Source of the DNA: Opitutaceae bacterium | GTDB lineage: Bacteria > Verrucomicrobiota > Verrucomicrobiia > Opitutales > Opitutaceae | Assembly: GCA_015075305.1 (NCBI GenBank) | Contig: JABTUS010000001.1 | Location: 682,001-746,000, forward strand | Length of the DNA stretch: 64,000 bases | Reading direction: 5' to 3' | Part shown: positions 35,810 through 44,694 of the stretch, piece after piece | Numbering within the stretch: the first letter of the stretch is position 1 | How the letters are laid out: each line of letters starts with the position of its first letter | Translations under genes and position numbers: made by a program | The notes under the pieces: generated by a model | What the model was told of the DNA's origin: nothing | The model's input: only the letters and a program-made list of their open reading frames with translations | Database searches by the model: none

Positions 35810-36925
35810 ATGACCAAGACCTACCGCGCCGCTCTTGTTGGCACTGGTTCCATTGGAGACGCCCATGTCCGGGCGGTTGAGTCCACACACGGACGGGTTG
35901 TTCTCGAGGCCGCGGTCGACATCGACCCCGTCCGCGTGGGCGATTTCGGGAAACGTCACAAGATCCCGCACACCTACACCGACTACCAGGTGATGCTGCG
36001 CGAGTTGAAGCCGGATATTGTCATGATCGCGACGCCCCCGTCGCAGCACATGCCCATGAGCATAGCCGCCATGGAAGCAGGAGCCTGGGTTTTCTGTGAA
36101 AAACCCCTGTGCGGTTCGCTGGCGGAACTGGATGCCATCCAGGCTGCCGAGAAAAAGACCGGTTGTTACACCGCGTGCATTTTCCAGATGCGGTTTGCCT
36201 CCTCGACCGCTCATGTCCGCCGCCTCGCCGACCTAGGCCAGCTCGGGCGTCCGCTGGTCGGTGTCTGCAACACGCTCTGGTATCGCGACCCCGCGTACTA
36301 CGCCGTCCCGTGGCGCGGACGCTGGGAAACCGAGCTCGGCGGTCCCACCATGGGGCTCGGCATCCACGCCATGGACCACCTGCTGCACCTCTTCGGAGAC
36401 TGGAAGGAACTGCGCGCAATCGCCGCGACACTCGACCGCGCAATCGAGGTTGAGGATGTCTCCATGGCCCTCGTCACATTCGCAAACGGTGCCGTCGCCT
36501 CCATAGTGAACAGCGCTCTCAGCCCCAGGCAGGAGACGTATCTGCGACTCGACTACCAGCGTGCAACGCTGGAGCTCACCCACCTTTACGGCTACACGCG
36601 CGACAACTGGAAGATGACTCCCGTGCCCGCCACCCAGGACGACGGTCTCATGCAGGCCTGGCAGAGTTTTCCGCCGGACGTGGGTTCCACCCACGGCGCT
36701 CAGCTCAACGCCTTCGTTGCCAGCCGCGACGCCGGCCGTCAGCCACTGACGTCCGGGGAGGAAGCCCGCAAGACCCTCGAACTGCTGACAGCCATCTACA
36801 AGTCCGCATTCACCGGTGAAATCGTTGCCCGCGGATCGATCCGCCCGGGCGATTCATTCTACACCGCGCTGCACGGAAACCGCGCCCCCGCGCGGAGCAA
36901 GAACCAGCCGCCCTCAATCCACTAA
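35810..36925 (+). CDS. Gfo/Idh/MocA-family oxidoreductase
   Basis: A 371-residue NAD(P)-dependent sugar dehydrogenase-type protein. Rossmann motif ALVGTGSIGDAHVRAVEST near the start, EKPLCGSLAE (the catalytic lysine segment, about 98), then the C-terminal open sheet with GGPTMGLGIHAMDHLLHLFG, whose histidine pair is typical. Such enzymes oxidise or reduce sugars, inositols or their derivatives in the cytoplasm. It starts a three-gene run on the plus strand, 11 bases before the small exported protein. The exact substrate cannot be told from the sequence. Confidence 0.92.
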   Translation: MTKTYRAALVGTGSIGDAHVRAVESTHGRVVLEAAVDIDPVRVGDFGKRHKIPHTYTDYQVMLRELKPDIVMIATPPSQHMPMSIAAMEAGAWVFCEKPLCGSLAELDAIQAAEKKTGCYTACIFQMRFASSTAHVRRLADLGQLGRPLVGVCNTLWYRDPAYYAVPWRGRWETELGGPTMGLGIHAMDHLLHLFGDWKELRAIAATLDRAIEVEDVSMALVTFANGAVASIVNSALSPRQETYLRLDYQRATLELTHLYGYTRDNWKMTPVPATQDDGLMQAWQSFPPDVGSTHGAQLNAFVASRDAGRQPLTSGEEARKTLELLTAIYKSAFTGEIVARGSIRPGDSFYTALHGNRAPARSKNQPPSIH

Positions 36926-36936
36926 TCACTCCAATC

Positions 36937-37467
36937 ATGAAGGCTCTGATCACCCTCATCCTCTTTCCCCTGTTCGCCACGCTCGCACTTGCACAGGCCC
37001 CGTTTCCCGGCCTGAAGGAGGTGATGACCGAGTCGGAATGGAAGCGAGCCGGGCTCGATCGCCTGACTCCCGACGAAATCGGGGTGATCGACGCCGCGAT
37101 CATTCGCCACCAGCGCCTGACGACCTCCAATCTCCTGCCCGCCATCACCGAGGCCCGAAAGAAGGCGGAGGAGGAAACGGTGGTCATCGCGCCCATGCCG
37201 GGCAAGGCGCAGGGCTGGGCTGAGCGCATGGGCCTGCCCTTCAGCGGCGCGGACTGGAGGTCGCAGCCCGCCCTGAAAGCCAAAGTGGTCTCCATGGAGG
37301 GAGCCAACCGCTTCCGCCTCGATAACAATCAAGTTTGGGAGGGACAGGAGCCGATCACCTACGAGCTGGTCGGAAGGAGCATCGAAATTCAAGCCCGCCC
37401 TGCAGGCAATTTCGCCCTGATCGTCGATGGAATCAACACAACGCTCCGTGTTCGCCGGATTCACTGA
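36937..37467 (+). CDS. Small exported protein of unknown function
   Basis: A 176-residue protein with a signal peptide (to about residue 20, LALA). After it come LTPDEIGVIDAAIIRHQRL, a charged helical segment (EARKKAEEE), and a C-terminal beta-rich part with NRFRLDNNQVWEGQEPITYE and FALIVDGINTTLRVRRI, which looks like a small SH3-like barrel. I recognise this C-terminal pattern from small Opitutaceae proteins but cannot name a function. Lies between a sugar oxidoreductase and a mutarotase-like protein. Confidence 0.7.
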   Translation: MKALITLILFPLFATLALAQAPFPGLKEVMTESEWKRAGLDRLTPDEIGVIDAAIIRHQRLTTSNLLPAITEARKKAEEETVVIAPMPGKAQGWAERMGLPFSGADWRSQPALKAKVVSMEGANRFRLDNNQVWEGQEPITYELVGRSIEIQARPAGNFALIVDGINTTLRVRRIH

Positions 37468-37474
37468 AAATCGC

Positions 37475-38335
37475 ATGCTTTCGATCGAAAGCGATCAACT
37501 GATCGCGGAAATCCTGGATCCATCGACCAATCGCGACAGGCTTGGAACGCGTTATTGCGCGGGTGGCTATGTCTGGCAGGTCCGCAGCCGGATCTCCGGG
37601 CCGTTGTTCACGGGTCCTCAATGGCCATCCCCGACTCCCACGACCTTCAATGGCCAGGGTCTGCCCGAATCGTTCCGGCACCACAGCCGCAACGGGCGGT
37701 CGCTGACCTGGAACGGCGACAGGGGCATCGCTCTGGGAATTGGAGAACTCGCCCGAAGCTCAGCCGGTGAAATTGAACTCGTCTCCCCCTGTGTCTGGTC
37801 AAACAACCGTGACGCCTCGCGAGTCGACTTTCACACCGAACACGCCGCCGCAGGCTTTCACTACGACTTGGTGCGCACCGTGCAGTTGTCCGGTCGGTCG
37901 CTCACCTCGACATCCCAGCTCACCAATCTCTCGGAAACGCCGCTCGAACTGGAATGGTTTGCACACCCGTTCTTCGCGCTGTCCGACCGCCTGATCGAGG
38001 TGCGGCTCCCGGAGCAGACCAGACTAGCCGAGAACCCCGGCTTTTCCCTCGCCGGACGGGAGCTCCGACTGAAGCGCCGCTTCGAGCACGAACGAGACGG
38101 ACACATGGACTTGCTTCACCTCCCGGCGGGTGCGCACCTCGACGCCACACTCAGTCATCCGCGGCTCGAATTCGTTCAAGTGTCGACAGATTTCCCCCCG
38201 AGTGAAACGGTCATCTGGGGAAACGACGCCACATTCTCCATCGAGCCCTACAGGAGCATTCGCCTTGCGCACGGCGAAACGCAGTCCTGGTCGATATCCT
38301 ACCGAATGGGAATGGAGAAGCGGGCCGCGCCCTGA
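37475..38335 (+). CDS. Mutarotase-like (galactose mutarotase fold) protein
   Basis: A 286-residue cytoplasmic protein with the beta-sandwich pattern of aldose-epimerase relatives: CAGGYVWQVRS, SFRHHSRNGRSLTWNGDR, DLVRTVQLSGRSLTSTSQL, TNLSETPLELEWFAHPFFAL and a final SIEPYRSIRLAHGETQSWSI. The classic catalytic histidine/glutamate pair is not obvious, so it may bind or epimerise a sugar without being a standard GalM. ATG 37475 is preferred, eight bases after the preceding stop; an overlapping ATG at 37427 exists. Shares the operon with the Gfo/Idh gene. Confidence 0.65.
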   Translation: MLSIESDQLIAEILDPSTNRDRLGTRYCAGGYVWQVRSRISGPLFTGPQWPSPTPTTFNGQGLPESFRHHSRNGRSLTWNGDRGIALGIGELARSSAGEIELVSPCVWSNNRDASRVDFHTEHAAAGFHYDLVRTVQLSGRSLTSTSQLTNLSETPLELEWFAHPFFALSDRLIEVRLPEQTRLAENPGFSLAGRELRLKRRFEHERDGHMDLLHLPAGAHLDATLSHPRLEFVQVSTDFPPSETVIWGNDATFSIEPYRSIRLAHGETQSWSISYRMGMEKRAAP

Positions 38336-38350
38336 GGAGGCAGGGCGCGA
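38327..38350. terminator. Bidirectional hairpin between convergent genes
   Basis: CGCGCCCTG and CAGGGCGCG pair perfectly over a six-base loop (AGGAGG), spanning the stop of the mutarotase-like gene and ending eight bases before the end of the opposing S51 peptidase gene. GC-rich and without a T run. Confidence 0.55.
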
Positions 38351-38358
38351 AGTGCGAA

Positions 38359-39183
38359 CTACCTCACGCCTGAGCGCGCCGGCGCGACGAGGAGCTCGTC
38401 GATCGAGTCGCCCGGCGCCAGCGCGCGCACAGATCCCTCGCGATAGAGCCAGCCAAGACCGACGGAAAACGTCACCTTGCCGCGATGCAGCCGTGCGAAT
38501 GACGCATTGCCAAGAGCCAGCACCGACTCTCCTGGATTGAACGCCAGATAGCCCCTGATCTTGGCGGAACGTCCAGAGAACTCCGCCTTCTCCGCCGGGG
38601 CAGGATGATGCGGATTGATGACCGCTGGAAATATCCCCAGCGCATTGCGCGTGGGAACATCCGCCACGGGAAAGTCATTCGTCGTGCCGATCAGCAGGCC
38701 CGCCACATTCGCGCCCGCACTCGTCCCGCAGTACGGAATCCCGGCGAGCGTTCGTTCCCGCAGGACCTGCAGCTGACCGGTTCGATAGAGTTCGGCGAGC
38801 AGGACAAAAGTCTCCCCTCCCCCGACAAAAATTCCGTCAGCGGATTTCAAAAGCGCTATCTGGCCCTTCGCGTCATGGCGGTGCAGGGACTCCGCCTCAA
38901 ACGGGCCGAGGTGGGCAAACGCCTCCTTCAACCGGGCCTCCATGCGATCGCGGTCCTTTGGAAGCGAGGCATGCAGGACCAGCGCTATCTTCCGGCAGCC
39001 GGCATAATGCTCCCGCATGATGGCAAGCGACGGGTCTCCAAAGTGATTCCCGTTCATCATGCTTCCGCCGCAGACCAGGACCGACGCCCGTTCGCTCGTG
39101 AAAAACGTGGCGCGAGGCGCGGCGATGACCGCTGCCGCCAGCATCAGGAATGCGAATCCGGCGGGACAAATCTTCTGTTTCAT
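38359..39183 (-). CDS. Exported S51-family peptidase (cyanophycinase/PepE-like)
   Basis: A 274-residue protein with a signal peptide (to about residue 22). S51 features: ADGIFVGGGETFVLLAEL and the nucleophile elbow YCGTSAGANVAG with serine near 155; a histidine-rich loop VINPHHPAPAEKA follows. The family contains dipeptidase E (aspartyl dipeptides) and cyanophycinase; secreted relatives of uncertain specificity are common. It is the last gene of the minus-strand run that includes a sodium symporter and an M28 peptidase. Confidence 0.82.
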   Translation of the reverse strand: MKQKICPAGFAFLMLAAAVIAAPRATFFTSERASVLVCGGSMMNGNHFGDPSLAIMREHYAGCRKIALVLHASLPKDRDRMEARLKEAFAHLGPFEAESLHRHDAKGQIALLKSADGIFVGGGETFVLLAELYRTGQLQVLRERTLAGIPYCGTSAGANVAGLLIGTTNDFPVADVPTRNALGIFPAVINPHHPAPAEKAEFSGRSAKIRGYLAFNPGESVLALGNASFARLHRGKVTFSVGLGWLYREGSVRALAPGDSIDELLVAPARSGVR

Positions 39184-39201
39184 GAGAATTCCTCCGCTCC
39201 T

Positions 39202-41316
39202 TCAGCTTCCAATCAGCAGCACTCCCTTGAAGAAGAGCAGGATGCCGCCGACCAGCGCGCAGCACCCGAGAAATCCAAGAAAGTCCTGCCGGTTCCATTT
39301 CGTAAACTCCCAGTTGGTCCGGGGAAAAAGCTTCTGATGATCGAAGCGCGTCGGGTTCGCATACGACGCCTCCACCGCTGCGGCATCCTCCTCCAGTGTC
39401 GCACCCACCGGAGTCTTTAGACGCACATAAAACCGGTCGAGCCGGGACTTCTCCGTGGGCCGCGTCAGCAGACTGATCACCAGCAGCGTGAAAATGGGGA
39501 ACAGTGCGTCCACCAGATAGCGGGTCGTGAGCAGTTGCGCCGGCGAGAATCCGGCGACGTCGAATCCGAGTAGTCTCACCAGATAGACCTCGACAAAAAA
39601 CAGCCCGCGTCCCGTTCGCGGTGAACTGAGGTCCTTCGGATCGAGGTGCACGACGCCCTCTTCAAAATAGATGGAAACCGGATCCATGCGCTGCTGGCGC
39701 GTCACCGTTTCGCCCTCGCGGGCCGCCCGACCCGCGGCGACGTCCTCAGCCGACGCATGCACCTGGACCGTCACCACTCGCTCCCGCGTCATCGCGGTCA
39801 GGGACTCCGAGCGGGCGAGCGCCGGAATGCTTGGCACAACCCACGGAATGACCGCAACCAGCACGATCGTCGAAACCACCTGGATGCGAACCGCGGTCTC
39901 CGTCAGGCGCCGCCAGATGAACATCAGCGTGATCGGCACGCCCCAGATCACCAGAAGCACGATGGCAAATTTTAAAAGTGCGATCACGCTGTTCAAATAC
40001 AGCCCCACCGCAACCCCCGCGCCCAGCACTACAGGGACCGTCAATCGCGCAACGACCATGTAATGCCTGGTGGATTTTCCCGGAAACATCGGCTCATACA
40101 GATTTTTCACGACCAGTCCGGACAGAACGACCGACAAGGCGCCAAGCAGCGCGAGTTTGCCGCCCAGAATTCCGATGATCATCACGCCGATCAACCCGAC
40201 CGGAAGCAGCGCGCTGGTCAGAAGTCCCCAAGCCTGATCCGGATCCGAGAGGCCGGGGCCGAACAAGGCGAGGGCGATCAGTCCGCAGTAGCACCACGCG
40301 ATCGTCACAAAGCGCTTGCTGAAGCCGCCTGTCACCGCGCCGAGCCGTGCGGCCAGTTCGTTCTTCGCCGAGCCCGCGATGGTCATGTTGGCCTGTGACC
40401 CGACGATGCCGACGAACTGGACAAACAGGAGCGCGGCGATCGAATACCAGGTGTATTCGCTCCGGCCTCCCCCGCCGAAGAGATTGAGCATGACCGCCGG
40501 CACCTTTTCATGCAGCGCATCCGCCCCCCCCAGCTTGAAGAGACCAAAGGGTATCAGAATTATGGATATGAGGATGACCAGCACCGCCTGCATCGCATCG
40601 ACAACCGCCGACGCCTTGAGCCCCCCCAGCATCACAAATGTCGCCACCAGCACGGTCGATATCAGATAAAACGTCACCGGGTGCAGATACGTCACGTAGG
40701 GCTGGAGTTCACCACGGTCATAGTAGCCCTTGAGCACCTCATAGCGTGCGCTCTTTTCCTCCGGCAGCACAGATGCCTGGCGCAGCTTGCGCAATTCGCT
40801 GAACTCATGAAAGTCGCTGACCCGCTGGCTCTCGACCACGGAATAGATCGCGGGATCCTTCACCATCAGCGGCTGAAGCGTCTTCAGGGCGACAACGTTT
40901 CCGCCGGCAATGCTGACGATCGCCATCATGATGGTGGTGACGGCATAGAGCGTGGCCAGGAAGCGGCACCCGAACCGATCGTCGAACAACTCCGCCGTCG
41001 TGGTGAGCCGCACCCGCCGAAACCACACGTTCGTGAACCAGTAGTACGGCGTGAGGAAGAGCGTGATGAGCGTCAGCCAGGCGCCGCCCACTCCCTGCCG
41101 ATAGACCGAACTCGCCGTCGTCGTGGCCTGCCCGGGATCGGTCATGTTTCCGAAGCTCAGGAAGAATTGAAACCACTTGCCCAGCGAGCGTCCGCCCAGG
41201 AAGAAATCGCTCTCGCCCTTCACCCCGTGGGCAAAAAGCTTTCCGATCAGGAGCACGGCGATGATGTAGGCGACGATGACCAGCGCGTCGAAAAGGTGGA
41301 GACCGAGGACTGTCAT
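39202..41316 (-). CDS. Sodium:solute symporter (SSS family), long form
   Basis: A 704-residue inner-membrane transporter with about 13 predicted helices. N-terminal signature: VAYIIAVLLIGKLFAHGVKG, then DFFLGGRSLGKWFQFFLSFG. Longer than the usual 500-550 residues because of a hydrophilic insert near 180-210 (DFHEFSELRKLRQASVLPEE), a large soluble loop near 515-590, and a C-terminal extension that ends in another helix. Likely co-imports a sugar, sialic-acid-like compound or amino acid with sodium; the peptidase and glycan-type neighbours leave both options open. It is 54 bases downstream of the M28 peptidase. Confidence 0.92.
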   Translation of the reverse strand: MTVLGLHLFDALVIVAYIIAVLLIGKLFAHGVKGESDFFLGGRSLGKWFQFFLSFGNMTDPGQATTTASSVYRQGVGGAWLTLITLFLTPYYWFTNVWFRRVRLTTTAELFDDRFGCRFLATLYAVTTIMMAIVSIAGGNVVALKTLQPLMVKDPAIYSVVESQRVSDFHEFSELRKLRQASVLPEEKSARYEVLKGYYDRGELQPYVTYLHPVTFYLISTVLVATFVMLGGLKASAVVDAMQAVLVILISIILIPFGLFKLGGADALHEKVPAVMLNLFGGGGRSEYTWYSIAALLFVQFVGIVGSQANMTIAGSAKNELAARLGAVTGGFSKRFVTIAWCYCGLIALALFGPGLSDPDQAWGLLTSALLPVGLIGVMIIGILGGKLALLGALSVVLSGLVVKNLYEPMFPGKSTRHYMVVARLTVPVVLGAGVAVGLYLNSVIALLKFAIVLLVIWGVPITLMFIWRRLTETAVRIQVVSTIVLVAVIPWVVPSIPALARSESLTAMTRERVVTVQVHASAEDVAAGRAAREGETVTRQQRMDPVSIYFEEGVVHLDPKDLSSPRTGRGLFFVEVYLVRLLGFDVAGFSPAQLLTTRYLVDALFPIFTLLVISLLTRPTEKSRLDRFYVRLKTPVGATLEEDAAAVEASYANPTRFDHQKLFPRTNWEFTKWNRQDFLGFLGCCALVGGILLFFKGVLLIGS

Positions 41317-41370
41317 GGAGGGAGTGATTTTGGGGGTTGAAACGAAATATCTATGGCAGCGGAACGCCGA

Positions 41371-42741
41371 TTACGGAAAATTCCAGGTGCCGCTGCCTTT
41401 CATGCGCCGCTCGAGACCAAACCGGGTGAACAGGGCCTCGGTGTCCTCTGACGCGCGGCGAAAGGGCTTGAGCTCGGTGTCATTCACGAGCGCAAGAACA
41501 GCGTCGGTTATGATCTCGGTCGACTCCACAACGACTTTCTCCGGCAGCTTGTCGATCGTGTCGGCAAAATCATGATAGTAACGGACAGATTCCCGGTCGA
41601 TTGGAGCGTTGAACGTCACCGCCCTCACACCCGCCAGTTGGTATGGCGTATGGTCGCTCCCGAGCCAGTTCACATTTTCCACGCCTTTTGGAAGCTTCCT
41701 TGCACGGTTGTTCTGAAAGCGTTCGAGCGCCGGCACCAGACTGTCGTCGCCCAGTGCGTTGATCCCGATCGGAACACCCACCATGTCGAGATTCACCATC
41801 GCAATGACCGGATCGTCACCGAGCTGTTTCGCCGCGTGACGCGATCCCCAGAGTGCCATCTCCTCGCCATTGAACCACACGAGCTCCACGGTGCGCGCCA
41901 GCGGCAGACCCTTCAGGGCATGGGCAAGCGCATACACCTGCGCGATTCCCAATCCATTGTCGATCGCCCCTTGTCCGAGGTCCCAGCTGTCGAAATGGGC
42001 GCCGACAATGACCTTGTCCGCGGTTCTGCCTTCCAGTCTCACCACGAGATTGGCGGTCTTCACATTCACGCACCGGGATGTCGCTTCCACCCTGACCCTG
42101 ACCGGCTGTTTGCGCGCGAGCAGGCGTCCGATCCAGAGCCCCTCCTCCTGCGTGATGGTAAACACGGGAAGCGGCAGAGCCTCTCCCACCGCGGAGCCGG
42201 TGCGCGTCAGCAGCTGCCCGCCATTTTCTCGGTTGATGAACAGTATCGCACGAAGCCCGCGCTGGCTGGCGATTGAAACAATCTCCCGCGCCTGGAGCGG
42301 CGTTCCTGCTGACAGCAGTCCCACCTTGCCCGATGACCCGGCTGGATATTCGTACGCGGCACCATTGCCAATATCGACAACATCCGCGTCAAACGGTGAA
42401 GTCGGATTTGTGTAGGAGAGCGCCGCCACCCGGAGCGATCGTTTGAAGGGATTGAGCAGCGTCACAGAATCACTGCGGCGCTCCCAGCCCGGCATTGAAA
42501 ACCACTGGTACTCAGGTTTGAGCCCAAGCGCCGCCAACTCCTCCGCAAGACGCTCCAATGCCCGCATGTTCTGGCGGGAGCCAACCAGGCGTCCTCCGTA
42601 GTCATCGCACAATTTCACGAGCATCGCAAGGCCCGCACGCGCGGATGCATCCCATCGCGACTCGCCGGCCGGCGCGGAACCTCCGTGAAGAGACAGCGCC
42701 GTCAGCAGCAGTGTGAATTGAAGCAGTGTTCGTCTTGACAT
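41371..42741 (-). CDS. Exported M28-family metallopeptidase
   Basis: A 456-residue aminopeptidase/carboxypeptidase-type enzyme. Signal peptide to about residue 25. A protease-associated (PA) insert lies around 120-220 (VGLLSAGTPLQAREIVSIAS). The zinc site is complete: VGAHFDSWDLGQGAIDNGLG, VWFNGEEMALWGS, MVNLDMVGVP and GSDHTPYQLAGV. It removes terminal residues from peptides outside the cytoplasm using two zinc ions. The start lies just three bases after the stop of the 649-residue gene. Confidence 0.93.
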   Translation of the reverse strand: MSRRTLLQFTLLLTALSLHGGSAPAGESRWDASARAGLAMLVKLCDDYGGRLVGSRQNMRALERLAEELAALGLKPEYQWFSMPGWERRSDSVTLLNPFKRSLRVAALSYTNPTSPFDADVVDIGNGAAYEYPAGSSGKVGLLSAGTPLQAREIVSIASQRGLRAILFINRENGGQLLTRTGSAVGEALPLPVFTITQEEGLWIGRLLARKQPVRVRVEATSRCVNVKTANLVVRLEGRTADKVIVGAHFDSWDLGQGAIDNGLGIAQVYALAHALKGLPLARTVELVWFNGEEMALWGSRHAAKQLGDDPVIAMVNLDMVGVPIGINALGDDSLVPALERFQNNRARKLPKGVENVNWLGSDHTPYQLAGVRAVTFNAPIDRESVRYYHDFADTIDKLPEKVVVESTEIITDAVLALVNDTELKPFRRASEDTEALFTRFGLERRMKGSGTWNFP

Positions 42742-42744
42742 GCG

Positions 42745-44694
42745 CTAGTGGCTGGATGCGTCGGACCTGCCGGGAATCACCCTGTCAACGATCGACAGCG
42801 TGTTGAAATCAAGGATGCGTTCGAGTTCTCCGTGCGTGATGGCCAGCCGTCGCGATCCCTTTTCCGCATTGAGATAAGGGCCCTCGAACAGCTTCCACTT
42901 GGAGTAATCAACGCGCCTCCCGTCCACCGAGGGATCCTGCCCGTACGTGAAGCGGAGCACATGGCCGCGAAGCGACTTGAATGTCACGCTCGGCGTGGGC
43001 TCGAGTTTGAACGACAGCGGAAGCGCGCGGATCGCCGCCTCAAAATCGGCGAAGCTCTTGAACTCATCCGCACTCGCGGCCTGCACAATCGTGCCGTTCT
43101 TCAAATGCGAACTGACCAGGCGGCGGTCCCCCTTGTCCTTGTCCTTCGCCCAGGACCAGGTGGTTCCCCACTCATAGGGTGCCAGCGGGCGGTAGGCGAG
43201 GTAAGTGTTGCCTCCCTGGGCAAAGATCCATCCCGAGGAGTCCTCCGTCACGTTCTTCAGATCCTTGGAGAAGAACCCGTTGATGTGCCCGAAACGCGTG
43301 CCCGGCGGAATGTCATAGAGCGCAATCACCGTGTCCAGATCCTGGAACACCCGCTCAAAACGGGAGCTGCCCAGGAGCTTGTCCGGCGAATCGTACGAAG
43401 GCTTGTTCTCCCGCGTCACGCCACGCGTCATCCAGTCCGGCATCTCCGCAAAGTACATCTGCATGTCCTGCGAGGATGAAATGGGATGCATGGAGAACAT
43501 CGTGTTGTTCACCCCGCGCGGATCCGGCACCGCCCAGGTGACATCCCACACATGCGCCTGAATCGGATCGGTGATGCCACCCTGATACGAACCCACGGCA
43601 TAGTCCCGGCGCATGTAGTTCGTCTTGTACACGGGGGCATAGTCGACATCGCTGAAGCGCCAGCGGCGGCGGCTGCGCTTCAGGTCGCGCTGAATGTAGT
43701 CGCGATCGCGATCCACGGCAATGCGATAGATCACCTCTGGCAGGGTGTAGCTCTTCGCCACCGCCGCAAAATAGACTCCCCAGCCTCCATAGTTTGCGGG
43801 AGGCGGCGTGTTGCCGAACATCAGCCAGCTGAAAAACGATGCCAGCGCGTTCCAGCGCTCCGTCACAGAGACATCATCCGTGCGCGCATTGGCCCCCCGC
43901 AGCACGCCATTGAGCGTGCTGGCCGCATGGTCGGCCATGATCCAGTCGATCATCATGTGACCGCGGATCCTCATTTCAGGATCCTTCGCCCACGCGGTGA
44001 GAAAGAGCATCGGAATCATGTACTCCCCGATGTAGTGCGTCGGATTGAACTCACCCTGACCCAGCGTCGTCGCGAGATTCATCCAGTGAATCAGGTAGGC
44101 CTTCGACTCAGCGAAATTTTCCTCCGATGACTTGCCCGAATACCAGGTCGATCCTGCTTCGTTGGGATAGAGCTCCGACATCAGGTACAGCGAAGTGTAG
44201 TACATCGCCCAGTGATTCTCGGTGTCGCCCCGCATCTGAAGCTGCCTGCTCCAGGCCGTGCGAATCGACGCCCGGGCTTCTGTCGAAAGCTTGTCATTCC
44301 CAAGGCAGGCCACGGCCACGGCGGGAAACATCCAGAACGGACCGGTCCCGGGGTCCTTCATCAGCTCAATGACACGCGCCGAGCAGAGATCGAGATCCTC
44401 GTTCCTCACGAGTTTCACGCAAATGGCCGCCATGTCCATGGTGGCGGGGTTCTTGCGATCCACCAGGCCCGCGCGCCAGTTCAGGACTTCATCGACGCGT
44501 TTTACGTAGGCCTCCCGGCGGTAGTCCTCGCGCGCAACAACCGCCCTCGACGGCACGGGGCCGGCGTAGGAAGGCTGCGCGAGCGCGTTCGAGGAAGAAA
44601 ATGCCGCGAGCGCGGCAAGCACGGCCGATCCCGCGCATGAACTGAGAATGGAGGCACGCACGGACATCACTTTCGGTGAAACAGAAGTCTTCAT
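42745..44694 (-). CDS. Exported protein of unknown function, helical-toroid-like
   Basis: A 649-residue protein with a signal peptide (to about residue 39, NALA). The first half is helix-rich with many aromatic and histidine residues (TENHWAMYYTSLYLMSELYP, NPTHYIGEYMIPMLFLTAWA), a look shared with the (alpha/alpha)-toroid domains of polysaccharide lyases. The second half is beta-rich (GGNTYLAYRPLAPYEWGTTW). No known catalytic motif could be assigned, so I do not name a function; a glycan lyase or hydrolase is the best guess. Overlaps the upstream BNR-protein stop by four bases and precedes an M28 peptidase. Confidence 0.7.
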   Translation of the reverse strand: MKTSVSPKVMSVRASILSSCAGSAVLAALAAFSSSNALAQPSYAGPVPSRAVVAREDYRREAYVKRVDEVLNWRAGLVDRKNPATMDMAAICVKLVRNEDLDLCSARVIELMKDPGTGPFWMFPAVAVACLGNDKLSTEARASIRTAWSRQLQMRGDTENHWAMYYTSLYLMSELYPNEAGSTWYSGKSSEENFAESKAYLIHWMNLATTLGQGEFNPTHYIGEYMIPMLFLTAWAKDPEMRIRGHMMIDWIMADHAASTLNGVLRGANARTDDVSVTERWNALASFFSWLMFGNTPPPANYGGWGVYFAAVAKSYTLPEVIYRIAVDRDRDYIQRDLKRSRRRWRFSDVDYAPVYKTNYMRRDYAVGSYQGGITDPIQAHVWDVTWAVPDPRGVNNTMFSMHPISSSQDMQMYFAEMPDWMTRGVTRENKPSYDSPDKLLGSSRFERVFQDLDTVIALYDIPPGTRFGHINGFFSKDLKNVTEDSSGWIFAQGGNTYLAYRPLAPYEWGTTWSWAKDKDKGDRRLVSSHLKNGTIVQAASADEFKSFADFEAAIRALPLSFKLEPTPSVTFKSLRGHVLRFTYGQDPSVDGRRVDYSKWKLFEGPYLNAEKGSRRLAITHGELERILDFNTLSIVDRVIPGRSDASSH

